Source: Novispirillum itersonii (lineage in GTDB: Bacteria; Pseudomonadota; Alphaproteobacteria; Rhodospirillales; Rhodospirillaceae). Taken from it: a stretch of 64,000 nucleotides of DNA. Below are positions 17,069-27,626 of the stretch, piece after piece. Positions within the stretch are counted from its first letter, which is position 1; every line of letters begins with the position of its first letter. The DNA lies in contig NZ_JACIIX010000001.1 of assembly GCF_014205675.1 (NCBI RefSeq), positions 62,001 to 126,000 of the forward strand, read 5' to 3'. Made by a program: the position numbers and the translations under genes. Below the pieces are notes generated by a model. It searched no databases and was not told the DNA's origin. It saw nothing but the letters and a program-made list of their open reading frames with translations.

Positions 17069-18802
17069 ATGACTCGCAAGACATACGACCGGCTCCGCTC
17101 CGCCCGCTGGATGGTGCCGGACGACCAGCGGTCCTTCGGCCACCGCTCCCGCACCATGCAGATGGGCTACGACCCCACGGACTGGGAAGGCCGCCCGATC
17201 ATCGCCATCATCAACACCTGGTCCGATGCCCAGCCCTGCCACATGCACTTCAAGGACCGGGTGGAGTGGGTGAAGCGCGGCGTGCTACAGGCCGGGGGCT
17301 TCCCGATGGAGCTGCCTGCCCTGTCGCTGTCGGAAAATTTCGTCAAGCCGACCACCATGCTCTACCGCAACATGCTGGCGATGGAGACCGAGGAACTCCT
17401 GCGGTCCCACCCGGTGGACGGGGCGGTGCTGATGGGCGGCTGCGACAAAACCACCCCCGGGCTGGTGATGGGGGCGGTATCGATGGGCCTGCCCTTCGTC
17501 TACCTGCCCGCCGGACCGATGCTGCGCGGCAACTATGCCGGAAAGTTTCTGGGATCGGGCACCGATGGCTTCAAGTACTGGGACGAACGCCGGGCCGGAA
17601 CCATCAGCAAGGAAGAATGGCAGGGCATTGAAGGCGGTATCGCCCGCAGCTATGGCCACTGCATGACCATGGGCACCGCCAGCACCATGACCGCCATCGC
17701 CGATGCCATGGGCCTGACCCTGCCGGGGGCCTCGTCGATCCCCGCCGCCGATGCCAACCACCAGCGGATGAGTACCCAGTGCGGCCGCCGGGTGGTGGAG
17801 ATGGTGTGGGAAGACCTGACTCCGGATAAAATCCTGACCCCGGCCGCCATCACCAATGCCGTCACCGTCGCGATGGCCACCGGCTGTTCCACCAACGCCA
17901 TCATCCACCTGATCGCCATGGCCCGCCGCGCCGGTGTGCCGCTGGAGCTGGCGGATCTGGACCGCATCGGCCGCACCACCCCGGTGCTTGCCAACATCCG
18001 CCCCTCCGGCGACAGCTACCTGATGGAAGACTTCTATTACGCCGGGGGCCTGCGCGCCCTGATGAAACAACTGGGCGACAGGCTGGACTCCGCGGCCATC
18101 ACCGTCACCGGCAAACCGCTGACCGACGGGCTGGATCAGGTGAGGATCTGGAACGAGGACGTGATCCGCCCCCTGTCCAACCCGGTCTATCACGAAGGGT
18201 CTCTGGCGGTGCTGAAGGGCAACCTCTGCCCCGATGGCGCGGTGATCAAGCCTGCCGCCTGCGACCCGAAGTTCCACCGCCACACCGGCCCGGCGCTGGT
18301 GGCTGACAGCTACCCCGAGCTGAAGAAGATCATCGACGACCCCGATTATCCGATGACGCCCGACACCGTGCTGGTGCTGCGCAACGCCGGGCCGCAGGGC
18401 GGGCCGGGGATGCCGGAATGGGGAATGATCCCGATGCCCAAGGCCCTGCTGAAACTGGGCCTGCGCGACATGGTGCGCCTGTCCGACGCCCGCATGTCCG
18501 GCACCTCCTTCGGGGCCTGTGTGCTGCATGTCGCCCCGGAAGCCTATATCGGCGGGCCGCTGGCCCTGCTGCGCACCGGCGACCGGGTGGAACTGGACAT
18601 CCCCGCCCGCAGCCTGAACATGCTGGTCGATGCCGACGAGCTGGCCCGCCGCCGCACCGAATGGACCCCGCCGCCGCCACGCTATGAACGGGGCTACGGC
18701 ACCCTGTTCAGCAGGCACATCGAACAGGCCGACAAGGGCTGTGACTTCGACTTCCTGCGCAGCGACTACGGCCGCCCGGTCGATGAGCCGGTGATCTACT
18801 GA
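17069..18802 (+). CDS. IlvD/Edd-family sugar-acid dehydratase (pentonate dehydratase type)
   Basis: 577 residues, the size of [2Fe-2S] pentonate dehydratases. Motifs include IINTWSDAQPCHMHFKDRVEWVKRGVLQAGGFPMELP, VLMGGCDKTTPGLVMGA with a cluster Cys, the middle Cys in GHCMTMGTASTMTAIADAMGLTLPG, and MATGCSTNAIIHL in the active-site region. DARMSGTSFGACVLHVAPEA near residue 475 is a hallmark of the family. These enzymes convert aldonic acids such as L-arabinonate, D-xylonate or L-fuconate to 2-keto-3-deoxy acids. The KDA-oxidising neighbours suggest a C5 acid. It sits in the middle of the operon, with 38 bp to the RraA-type gene. Confidence 0.9.
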   Translation: MTRKTYDRLRSARWMVPDDQRSFGHRSRTMQMGYDPTDWEGRPIIAIINTWSDAQPCHMHFKDRVEWVKRGVLQAGGFPMELPALSLSENFVKPTTMLYRNMLAMETEELLRSHPVDGAVLMGGCDKTTPGLVMGAVSMGLPFVYLPAGPMLRGNYAGKFLGSGTDGFKYWDERRAGTISKEEWQGIEGGIARSYGHCMTMGTASTMTAIADAMGLTLPGASSIPAADANHQRMSTQCGRRVVEMVWEDLTPDKILTPAAITNAVTVAMATGCSTNAIIHLIAMARRAGVPLELADLDRIGRTTPVLANIRPSGDSYLMEDFYYAGGLRALMKQLGDRLDSAAITVTGKPLTDGLDQVRIWNEDVIRPLSNPVYHEGSLAVLKGNLCPDGAVIKPAACDPKFHRHTGPALVADSYPELKKIIDDPDYPMTPDTVLVLRNAGPQGGPGMPEWGMIPMPKALLKLGLRDMVRLSDARMSGTSFGACVLHVAPEAYIGGPLALLRTGDRVELDIPARSLNMLVDADELARRRTEWTPPPPRYERGYGTLFSRHIEQADKGCDFDFLRSDYGRPVDEPVIY

Positions 18803-18840
18803 TCCCTTATTTCTCCTCTTCTCCCCCGGAGACATCCATC

Positions 18841-19572
18841 ATGACCACCCCCGCCTACACTCTTTCCGCTGAAACCCGGGCCCGGCTGGAAGGCGTCTCC
18901 ACCGCCTCGGTCGCCACCGCGCTGTTCAAGCGCGGGCTGCGCAACCAGTTCATCCAGGGGGTCAGCCCGGTCTGCTACAAGGGCAGGCGGATGGTCGGAC
19001 AGGCCTTCACCCTGCGCTACATTCCGGCGCGGGAAGACCGCAACCCGATCACCGTGTTCCGCAATGCCGACCACCCGCAGCGGGTGGCGGTGGAAACCTG
19101 CCCGCCGGGCTGGGTGCTGGTGATGGACAGCCGCAAGGATGCCCGCGCCGCCTCTGCCGGGTCGATCCTTGTCACCCGTCTGGCCCGGCGGGGCTGCGCC
19201 GGCATCGTCACCGACGGCGGCTTCCGCGATGCCGAAGGGATCGGCGCGCTGGACATGCCCGCCTACCACCAGCGCCCGTCAGCCCCCACCAACCTGACCC
19301 TGCATGAAGCGCTGGATCTCAACGTGCCGATCGCCTGCGGCGATGTGCCGGTGTTCCCCGGCGACGTGCTGCTGGGCGACGGCGACGGCGTGATGGTGAT
19401 CCCTGCGGCGCTGGCCGACGAGATTGCCGCCGAATGCACCGGGATGGAAAGCTTCGAGGACTTCGTGCTGGAGCAGGTCAACGCCGGGGCCGCCGTGATC
19501 GGCCTGTATCCGCCCACCACCGACGCCGCACAGGCCGACTATGCCGCCTGGCGCGACAGGACCGGCCGCTGA
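18841..19572 (+). CDS. RraA-family protein, probable class II 2-oxo-acid aldolase
   Basis: 243 residues with the RraA/HMG-aldolase fold: VSTASVATALFKRGLRNQFIQGV, VGQAFTLRYIPAREDR, GSILVTRLARRGCAGIVTDGGFRDAEGI, and the terminal metal-binding GDVLLGDGDGVMVIPAALADEI. GGFRDAE supplies the Arg-Asp pair that binds metal and pyruvate enolate in 4-hydroxy-4-methyl-2-oxoglutarate aldolases. True RraA ribonuclease inhibitors lack this catabolic setting. Between a pentonate dehydratase and an aldehyde dehydrogenase, the protein may cleave a 2-keto-3-deoxy-pentonate to pyruvate and glycolaldehyde, or perform a related step. That function is inferred. Confidence 0.8.
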   Translation: MTTPAYTLSAETRARLEGVSTASVATALFKRGLRNQFIQGVSPVCYKGRRMVGQAFTLRYIPAREDRNPITVFRNADHPQRVAVETCPPGWVLVMDSRKDARAASAGSILVTRLARRGCAGIVTDGGFRDAEGIGALDMPAYHQRPSAPTNLTLHEALDLNVPIACGDVPVFPGDVLLGDGDGVMVIPAALADEIAAECTGMESFEDFVLEQVNAGAAVIGLYPPTTDAAQADYAAWRDRTGR

Positions 19573-19584
19573 GGGATCCGCACC

Positions 19585-21108
19585 ATGACCTTTACCCCCC
19601 ATGGCCGTCACCTGATCGCCGGAGAATGGGTGGCCGGTGACGCCACCTTCCCCTCTGCCCCGGCCACCGGCCCGGCCCATGCCTTTGCCGTCGGCACCCC
19701 GGCCGATGTCAGGCAGGCCTGCGCCGCCGCCGCTGCCGCCTTCCCTGCCTATGCCGCCACCAGCCGGGCGGAGCGGGCGGCGTTCCTGAACACCATCGCC
19801 GACGAGATTGAGGCCCGCGCCGAGGCCATCACCGCCATCGGCACCAGCGAAACCGGCCTGCCCGCCGCCCGCCTGACCGGCGAACGCGGCCGCACCACCG
19901 GACAGTTGCGGCTGTTTGCCCGCCACATCCTCGACGGGGCCTACCTCGACCGCCGCCACGACGCCGCCCTGCCGGACCGCCAGCCGCTGCCCCGCCCGGA
20001 CCTGAGACTGATGCAACTGCCGGTCGGGCCGGTGGCGGTGTTCGGGGCCTCCAACTTTCCGCTGGCGTTCTCCACAGCCGGGGGCGACACCGCCGCCGCG
20101 CTGGCCGCCGGATGCCCGGTGGTGGTGAAGGGCCATTCCGCCCACCCCGGCACCGGAGAAATCATCGCCGGGGCGGTGGACGCCGCCCGCCGCCGCTGCG
20201 GGCTGCCCGGCGGGGTGTTCTCGCTGATTCAGGGGGGCAACCGCGCCGTCGGGGAAAGTCTGGTCACCGATCCGGCGATCAGGGCGGTCGGCTTCACCGG
20301 GTCGCTCGGTGGCGGACGCGCCCTGTTCAATCTGTGTGCCGCCCGCCCGGACCCGATCCCCTTCTTCGGGGAACTGGGGTCGGTCAATCCGATGTTCCTG
20401 CTGCCGCAGGCGCTGGCCGCCCGGGGCGAGGCCATCGCCACCGGCTGGGCGGCATCCCTGACCATGGGGGCCGGACAGTTCTGCACCAATCCCGGGGTGG
20501 CAGTGCTGCCAGCCGGGCCGGAGGCCGATGCCTTTGCCGCCACCGCCACCGCAGCCCTGTCAGCCGTGGCCGCCCAGACCATGCTGACCGATGGCATCGC
20601 CGCCGCCTACCGGCAGGGCTGCGGTCGCATCGGGGCCACGCCGGGGGTCAGCAGCCTGCTGGCCGGGCCCGCCGGGCCGCGTCAGGCCGCACCGCACCTG
20701 TTCCGCACCCCTGCGGCGGCATGGCTGGCCGATGACGGCCTGTCGGAGGAAGTCTTCGGCCCGCTGGGGATCATCGTCACCGTCACCGACGCCACCGAAA
20801 TGCTGGCCGTCGCCAACAGTCTGCACGGCCAGCTGACCTGTACCCTGCATCTGGACGATGCCGACGCCGACACCGGCCGCGCCCTGCTACAGGTGTTGCA
20901 GCACAAGGCCGGGCGGGTGCTGGCCAATGGCTTCCCCACCGGGGTGGAGGTCGCCGACAGCATGGTGCATGGCGGGCCGTATCCGGCTTCCACCAACTTT
21001 GGCGCCACCAGCGTCGGCACCCTGTCGATCCGGCGCTTCCTGCGGCCGGTATGCTACCAGAACCTGCCGGACAGCCTGCTGCCGGAGGATCTGGCCGCTT
21101 TCCCGTAA
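19585..21108 (+). CDS. NADP-type aldehyde dehydrogenase, alpha-ketoglutaric semialdehyde dehydrogenase subfamily
   Basis: 507 residues, starting 12 bp after the previous stop with GAGGG upstream. The ALDH fold shows PVGPVAVFGASNFPLAFSTAGGDTAAALAAGCPVVVKGHSAHPGT (cofactor site), GFTGSLGGGRAL, FGELGSVNPMFLLP (general-base Glu) and MGAGQFCTNPGVAVL, whose Cys is the nucleophile. This variant (AFSTAGGD, GQFCTNPG) is characteristic of 2,5-dioxopentanoate (KGSA) dehydrogenases in pentonate and hydroxyproline degradation. It would make 2-oxoglutarate from KGSA, or oxidise glycolaldehyde if the RraA-type protein is an aldolase. It is the last gene of the operon and is followed by the terminator at 21211. 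Confidence 0.9.
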   Translation: MTFTPHGRHLIAGEWVAGDATFPSAPATGPAHAFAVGTPADVRQACAAAAAAFPAYAATSRAERAAFLNTIADEIEARAEAITAIGTSETGLPAARLTGERGRTTGQLRLFARHILDGAYLDRRHDAALPDRQPLPRPDLRLMQLPVGPVAVFGASNFPLAFSTAGGDTAAALAAGCPVVVKGHSAHPGTGEIIAGAVDAARRRCGLPGGVFSLIQGGNRAVGESLVTDPAIRAVGFTGSLGGGRALFNLCAARPDPIPFFGELGSVNPMFLLPQALAARGEAIATGWAASLTMGAGQFCTNPGVAVLPAGPEADAFAATATAALSAVAAQTMLTDGIAAAYRQGCGRIGATPGVSSLLAGPAGPRQAAPHLFRTPAAAWLADDGLSEEVFGPLGIIVTVTDATEMLAVANSLHGQLTCTLHLDDADADTGRALLQVLQHKAGRVLANGFPTGVEVADSMVHGGPYPASTNFGATSVGTLSIRRFLRPVCYQNLPDSLLPEDLAAFP

Positions 21109-21210
21109 CCACGGCAGCAGACCGGCGTTCTGGCCTTCTAAAGGCCGGGCGCCGCTGCCATGCAGCGCAGACCGGCCCTTCATGGACCCCGTTAAGCCCC
21201 CCTGACCTGA

Positions 21211-21242
21211 AGACCGCAGAAGGCACCCGCGTTCTGCGGTCT
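21211..21242 (+). terminator. Hairpin ending the sugar-acid operon
   Basis: A perfect 11-bp stem AGACCGCAGAA (21211-21221) / TTCTGCGGTCT (21232-21242) with a 10-nt loop and a short T-containing tail (TTGT). It is located 100 bp after the aldehyde dehydrogenase stop. Confidence 0.65.
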
Positions 21243-21278
21243 TTGTCGCAGTGCAACCGTCGCAGTGCAAACATTCTG

Positions 21279-21307
21279 TTGACCGCGCCGCGCAGACGTG
21301 GTTATCT
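21279..21307 (+). promoter_or_regulatory. Sigma-70-like promoter of the DEAD-box helicase gene
   Basis: TTGACC (21279-21284), exactly 17 bp, then TTATCT (21302-21307). This predicts transcription from about 21315 and a 5' leader near 180 nt before the GTG at 21499. Long leaders are common for cold-induced helicase genes, but no cold-shock motif is recognised here. Confidence 0.55.
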
Positions 21308-21498
21308 CCCCCTCGATTGTCTCGCGATCGCGCGAATGACGGTGGCGCCCAGGTGGATATGCCGGGCGCCTTAATCGTCTTTCCCGAGCCCTTCTGAAAG
21401 CGAAACCGTCCGGTCCCCCGTCGCGCGTGGTGAGCGGACACACTGCGTCCCGAGTCTGGTCCCTGCGGGGAAGATCGGGCGCTCAAAGGATTTTTGAC

Positions 21499-23574
<2,076 letters not shown>

Positions 23575-23602
23575 AGCGGTAACGGTTCAGCCGGAAAAAC
23601 AG

Positions 23603-23638
23603 AAACACCCCCCAGCGCAGGCCGGGGGGTGTTTTTTT
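23603..23638 (+). terminator. Rho-independent terminator of helicase gene
   Basis: Stem AAACACCCCCC (23603-23613) / GGGGGGTGTTT (23624-23634) followed by a run of T to 23638, 28 bp after the helicase stop. Confidence 0.92.
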
Positions 23639-23757
23639 GCCCTGACAGCAGGGTCACCGGGCAGACGGAGACCGGTGGCCCGGTGACATGGTCCGTTTTT
23701 GGCGGCCAGCAGGCCCGGGCGGTGCCTGACCGTCACCGTCCCGGCAGGGGACGGCAC

Positions 23758-23790
23758 AGAAAAAGGGCCGGAGACTCTGCCCCGGCCCTT
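23758..23790 (-). terminator. Rho-independent terminator of terC-type gene
   Basis: Minus-strand reading: AAGGGCCGG (from 23790) ... CCGGCCCTTTTTCTG, i.e. a 9-bp stem (23763-23771 with 23782-23790) followed by five T, 25 bp beyond the TerC stop. Confidence 0.85.
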
Positions 23791-23814
23791 CGTTCTTGCC
23801 TGAACCGCCCGGCC

Positions 23815-24453
23815 TTACAGCCAGCCGACGGTCTTCAGCACTTCATTGCTGCCGCGCCAGATCATGCTGAGCGACACCCAGACAATCATCGCCAGCCCCA
23901 GATAGCCGATCCAGTGGTACTTGGTCAGCGCCTTGGCGATGTAGGTGGCCGCCACCCCCATCAGCACCACCGACAGGACCAACCCGGACACCAGCACCCA
24001 GGTATGGTCCCCGGCGGCCCCGGCCACCGCCAGAACGTTATCCACCGACATCGACAGGTCGGCCAGCGCCACCTGCACCACCGCCTGCATCACCGTCTTC
24101 CCCGGCCCGGCGGAGGCAGCCCCGCCCGTGCCATCGGCGACCAGATCGGCGGCCTCTTCCTCTTCATGGCCGCTGCGCAGATCGCGCCACATCTTCCAGC
24201 ACACCCACGCCAGCAGCAGCCCCCCGGCCAGCGTCAGGCCGATGATTGCCAGCAGCTTGGTCGCCAGCACGGCAAAGGCGATGCGCATCACCACGGCCGC
24301 ACCGATCCCCATCAGGATCACCTTGCGCCGCTGCGCCAGCGGCACCGAGGCCGCCGCCATGCCGACGACAATCGCATTGTCCCCGGCCAGCACCAGATCA
24401 ATGAACAGCACCTGTAAAAAGGCTGTCAGTTCCGACATCAAACCTGCATCCAT
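23815..24453 (-). CDS. TerC-family integral membrane protein (YjbE type, probable metal transport)
   Basis: 212 residues and about 7 membrane helices. The two TerC signatures are present: FIDLVLAGDNAIVVGMAAASVP in helix 1-2 and LADLSMSVDNVLAVAGAAG in the second repeat. Their conserved Asp residues are thought to bind a divalent cation. An acidic loop GHEEEEAADL lies between the halves. The start at 24453 has AGGAAG upstream, and Met6 is an alternative. TerC/YceF/YkoY proteins are implicated in manganese export or metalation of secreted proteins, but the substrate is unknown here. No yybP-ykoY manganese riboswitch was recognised in the short upstream region. Confidence 0.9.
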   Translation of the reverse strand: MDAGLMSELTAFLQVLFIDLVLAGDNAIVVGMAAASVPLAQRRKVILMGIGAAVVMRIAFAVLATKLLAIIGLTLAGGLLLAWVCWKMWRDLRSGHEEEEAADLVADGTGGAASAGPGKTVMQAVVQVALADLSMSVDNVLAVAGAAGDHTWVLVSGLVLSVVLMGVAATYIAKALTKYHWIGYLGLAMIVWVSLSMIWRGSNEVLKTVGWL

Positions 24454-24559
24454 TATCCCGCTCTTCCTGTCCTAAACCCCGGCGCTCCGGTCTCATGGTG
24501 TCCGGATACAGCAACGGTCCGGCGATGACAAGCCGACGCAGGGGCACAGACCCTTTGGG

Positions 24560-25798
24560 TCAGCCTGTTTTACCGGTAAACCACAACGTGACCGGCATCG
24601 CCGTGTCCCAGCCGAGAAAGCTGCCGACCGGGCGGGCCTGTGCCACCGACAGCCGCAGCAAATCACCGCCCCAACGGGCCTGAAGCGCCACCAGCCGGGC
24701 TTCTGACTGCACCGTCACCGCCGTCGCCATCATCCGTCCGCCCGGCTTCAGGGCGTCGTAACAGGCTTCCGCCACCCCGTCGCGGGTGATGCCGCCGCCG
24801 ACGAAGACCACATCCGGCCCCGGCAGGCCGGTCAGGGCCTCCGGTGCCCGGCCTTCCACCAGATGCAGGTCCGGCACGCCAAGGGCATCGCGGTTGTGGC
24901 GGATGTTGGCCTGCCGCTCCGGGTGCGATTCAATGGCAATCGCCCGACACGACGGGTGGCTGCGCATCCATTCAATACCAATGGAGCCACTGCCCGCCCC
25001 GACATCCCACAGCAGCTCCCCCGGACGCGGAGCCAGCCGCGCCAGTGTCACCGCCCGGATATCGCGCTTGGTCAACTGGCCATCATGGCGGTAGGCCGCA
25101 TCCGGCAGCCCCGGCGTCACTGCCAGCGGCACGGTGCCGGGGTCCGCCACCGGCTCCACCGCGATCACCGCCAGATCGGGGAATGGTCCATCGCCAAGGG
25201 CCGCTGCCGTCCCCTGCCAGCAGGTTTCGCGCGGCCCGCCCAGATGGCCGAACACGGTGATCCGGCTGGCCAAAAACCCGCGCAGCCCCAGCAGATGCCC
25301 CACCGCCGCCGGGGTCTCCGCCCCCTCGGCCAGCAGCAGTACCCGCACCCCGGGGTGCAGATGCGCCGCCAGCCGCGCCAGCGGGCGGCCATGGGCAGGA
25401 ATCACCACCACATCCTGCACCGGCCAGCCCAGCCGGGCCGCCGCCAGACTGACGCAGGACGGGGCCGACAGCACCCGCACCGCCTGCGGGGTCACCGCCT
25501 CCGGCGGCAGCAGCCCGGCCAGCCCGGCGGCCAAAGTCGCGCCGATGCCATAAAACATCGGGTCACCGCTGGCGAGAACACACACCGGCTGCGGATACAG
25601 CCCGGCCAGCAGCGGATAAGCCCCGGCAAACGGGCTCGGCCACGGCAGCCGGATCTGCCCCGGCTGATCGGGCACCAGCGCCAGATGCCGGGCCCCGCCG
25701 ACCACCACCGCCGCCTGCGTCACCGCCTGCCGGGCGGCATCGCCCAGCCCGGACAGCCCGTCTTCGCCAAATCCCACCACCGTCAGCCATGCGGCCAT
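24560..25798 (-). CDS. cobL: Precorrin-6Y C5,15-methyltransferase (decarboxylating), CbiE-CbiT fusion
   Basis: 412 residues from the ATG at 25798, with CAGGAG upstream. The ORF extends 17 codons further, but those are not family-like. The N-terminal 200 residues form a tetrapyrrole methylase (CbiE): [33 protein letters not shown] and [15 protein letters not shown]. The C-terminal 190 residues form a Rossmann methyltransferase (CbiT): [41 protein letters not shown] (SAM motif I), then [10 protein letters not shown]. The fused enzyme methylates C5 and C15 and decarboxylates precorrin-6Y in aerobic cobalamin synthesis. No other cob genes are adjacent and no B12 riboswitch was seen. B12 production fits the B12-dependent NrdJ at 40443. 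Confidence 0.96.
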   Translation of the reverse strand: MAAWLTVVGFGEDGLSGLGDAARQAVTQAAVVVGGARHLALVPDQPGQIRLPWPSPFAGAYPLLAGLYPQPVCVLASGDPMFYGIGATLAAGLAGLLPPEAVTPQAVRVLSAPSCVSLAAARLGWPVQDVVVIPAHGRPLARLAAHLHPGVRVLLLAEGAETPAAVGHLLGLRGFLASRITVFGHLGGPRETCWQGTAAALGDGPFPDLAVIAVEPVADPGTVPLAVTPGLPDAAYRHDGQLTKRDIRAVTLARLAPRPGELLWDVGAGSGSIGIEWMRSHPSCRAIAIESHPERQANIRHNRDALGVPDLHLVEGRAPEALTGLPGPDVVFVGGGITRDGVAEACYDALKPGGRMMATAVTVQSEARLVALQARWGGDLLRLSVAQARPVGSFLGWDTAMPVTLWFTGKTG

Positions 25799-26185
25799 CC
25801 CGGAGTCTCCTGTTCTGCATGCCTTCTTCGGTCCCCACAGATGCCACATCCGGGCCGCCCCCGGCTACGGCTTCGCGGCGGCCTGCCTGAAAAAGCGAAG
25901 ATGCCAGCCCCTTTCATCACCGTTATTTTATATGTGTGAATATATATGTCTGATCAGCCTCAACCTGTCCGGAGGCCTTCGGACAAATCAAGGCCTGTAT
26001 TATGAAGGATCAATCACCGGTCGCTCCCGGTTGATCCGCACTCTCGCAAAATGCGGCGCAATTGGGCAGCCCGCTGTCAGAATGGTTCTAAAGAAGGCAA
26101 CTCCCCCCAGCCATCCGGCCCATGGACAATCCCGGAAAGCCTGCTCTGCCCCCTTGAAATCAGGCCGCTTTTCAACTCCGGCAAG
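25799..26185. other. Intergenic region, cobL / globin-coupled receptor
   Basis: Divergent spacer. It is AT-rich at 25920-25955 (TATATGTG/ATATATGT), a likely promoter area for cobL on the minus strand. An inverted repeat GGATCAA (26007-26013) / TTGATCC (26031-26037) with a GC-rich loop is present. No gene-like ORF is seen apart from frames without family features. Confidence 0.45.
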
Positions 26186-26201
26186 TGGCACAGAGTTTGC
26201 T
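26186..26201 (+). promoter_or_regulatory. Sigma-54 (RpoN) promoter of the globin-coupled chemoreceptor
   Basis: TGGCACAGAGTTTGCT matches the -24/-12 consensus TGGCAC-N5-TTGCW with the obligatory GG-N10-GC spacing. It lies 70 bp upstream of the start codon. A 12-bp palindrome GAAAACGTTTTC at 26214-26225 sits at the predicted start of transcription. Confidence 0.75.
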
Positions 26202-26270
26202 GTTACAGCTTTCGAAAACGTTTTCAGCCGTATGGTCAGCAGGCCTCGCGGCATCCAGCGGAGACCCTCC

Positions 26271-27602
26271 ATGACCAGCACTGCCATCAGCCTTGACCGC
26301 GATGCCCGCCTCGCCTTCCTGCACATTGATGCGGGCACCCGCGCCGCCGTGCAGGAATTCCGGCCGCTGCTGGAAAAGCATCTGGAGCCGATGCTGGACA
26401 AATTCTACGCCAAGGTCGGATCGGTGCCGCATCTGGCCAAACTGTTCAGCAACCCCGATACGCTGCGCCATGCCCGCACCATGCAGGCGAAGCACTGGCT
26501 GAACGGGGTGTTCACCGGAACCTTTGATGACGACTACATGAAGCAGGTCACCATCATCGGCCGCACCCACGAACGGGTCGGGCTGGAACCACGCTGGTAC
26601 ATGGCCGCCTACTGCTACGTGCTGAATGAAATGGTCGATCTGGTCCGCCGCCACTACGGCAAGGCCACCGATCAGGCCGCCCGCATCATCTGCGCCATCA
26701 ACAAGGTGGTGTTCCTCGACATGGAACTGGCGGTGTCGATCTACATCCAGACGGCGCGGGACTCCGCCCTGTCGGTGATTGAGGTGTTCGAGCGCGAGGT
26801 GGATGGCATGGTCGCCATGGTCACCGATGCCGCCACTGAACTGGAACAGTGCTCCACCGCCATGGCCCGCAGCGCCGACACCACCAGTCAGGAAGCGCAG
26901 GAGGTGTCACAGGCCGCCGATGCCGCCGCCACCAATGTGCAGACCGTTGCCGCCGCCGCCGTCGAGCTGCATGCCTCGATCAGTGAAATCGCCCGCCAGA
27001 TGGACGGGTCGTCCCGCATCTCCGGCGAGGCGGTGGTCAAGGCGCAGCGCGTCAACGCGCTGGTCGACGGCCTGTCAACCTCCGTTGACCGCATCGGCAC
27101 CGTGGTGCGGCTGATTTCCGACATCGCCAGCCAGACCAACCTGCTGGCCCTGAATGCCACCATCGAGGCCGCCCGCGCCGGAAGCGCCGGAAAAGGCTTT
27201 GCCGTGGTGGCGGGCGAGGTGAAAAGTCTGGCCGGGCAGACCGCGCAGGCCACCAGCGAAATTTCCGGCCAGATCGGCGCGGTGCAGAAGGCCACCCGCG
27301 ATGCGGTGGTCGCCATTCAGGCGATCAGCGACACCATCGGCGAAATGAACGTGGTCGGCACTGCCATCGCCAGTGCCATTGAAAAACAGAGCGCCACCAC
27401 CCAGGAAATTGCCAGCAACACCCAACAGGCCTCCGACGGCACCAATGCCGTCACCGCCCGCATCTCGCGGGTGTCCAGCGCCTCGATGGAGGCCGGGGCC
27501 GCCGCCCGTCAGGTTCTGGCCACGGCGCAGGACCTGACCGTCAAATCCGGCGGCCTGAAGGACCGGGTCCGCGACTTCGTCGAAAAGATCCGGGTGGCGT
27601 AA
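26271..27602 (+). CDS. Globin-coupled methyl-accepting chemotaxis protein (HemAT-like aerotaxis receptor)
   Basis: 443 residues from the ATG at 26271, with GGAG 7 nt upstream. The much longer open frame upstream crosses the sigma-54 promoter. Residues about 1-165 are a protoglobin sensor domain. [29 protein letters not shown] contains the proximal heme-ligand His in the HxRxGLxPxWY motif of HemAT proteins, and [42 protein letters not shown] is also typical. An MCP signalling domain follows with the tip [32 protein letters not shown]. There are no membrane segments. It is predicted to sense oxygen and signal to CheA. RpoN control would place it in the flagellar/chemotaxis regulon. Confidence 0.95.
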   Translation: MTSTAISLDRDARLAFLHIDAGTRAAVQEFRPLLEKHLEPMLDKFYAKVGSVPHLAKLFSNPDTLRHARTMQAKHWLNGVFTGTFDDDYMKQVTIIGRTHERVGLEPRWYMAAYCYVLNEMVDLVRRHYGKATDQAARIICAINKVVFLDMELAVSIYIQTARDSALSVIEVFEREVDGMVAMVTDAATELEQCSTAMARSADTTSQEAQEVSQAADAAATNVQTVAAAAVELHASISEIARQMDGSSRISGEAVVKAQRVNALVDGLSTSVDRIGTVVRLISDIASQTNLLALNATIEAARAGSAGKGFAVVAGEVKSLAGQTAQATSEISGQIGAVQKATRDAVVAIQAISDTIGEMNVVGTAIASAIEKQSATTQEIASNTQQASDGTNAVTARISRVSSASMEAGAAARQVLATAQDLTVKSGGLKDRVRDFVEKIRVA

Positions 27603-27626
27603 CCCGGCCTTTCCCGATCCCGGGCC

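Noticed and set aside
25799-25955. Cobalamin riboswitch upstream of cobL
   Set aside because: No B12-box-like GCCACTG motif or extended conserved helices could be recognised on the minus strand.
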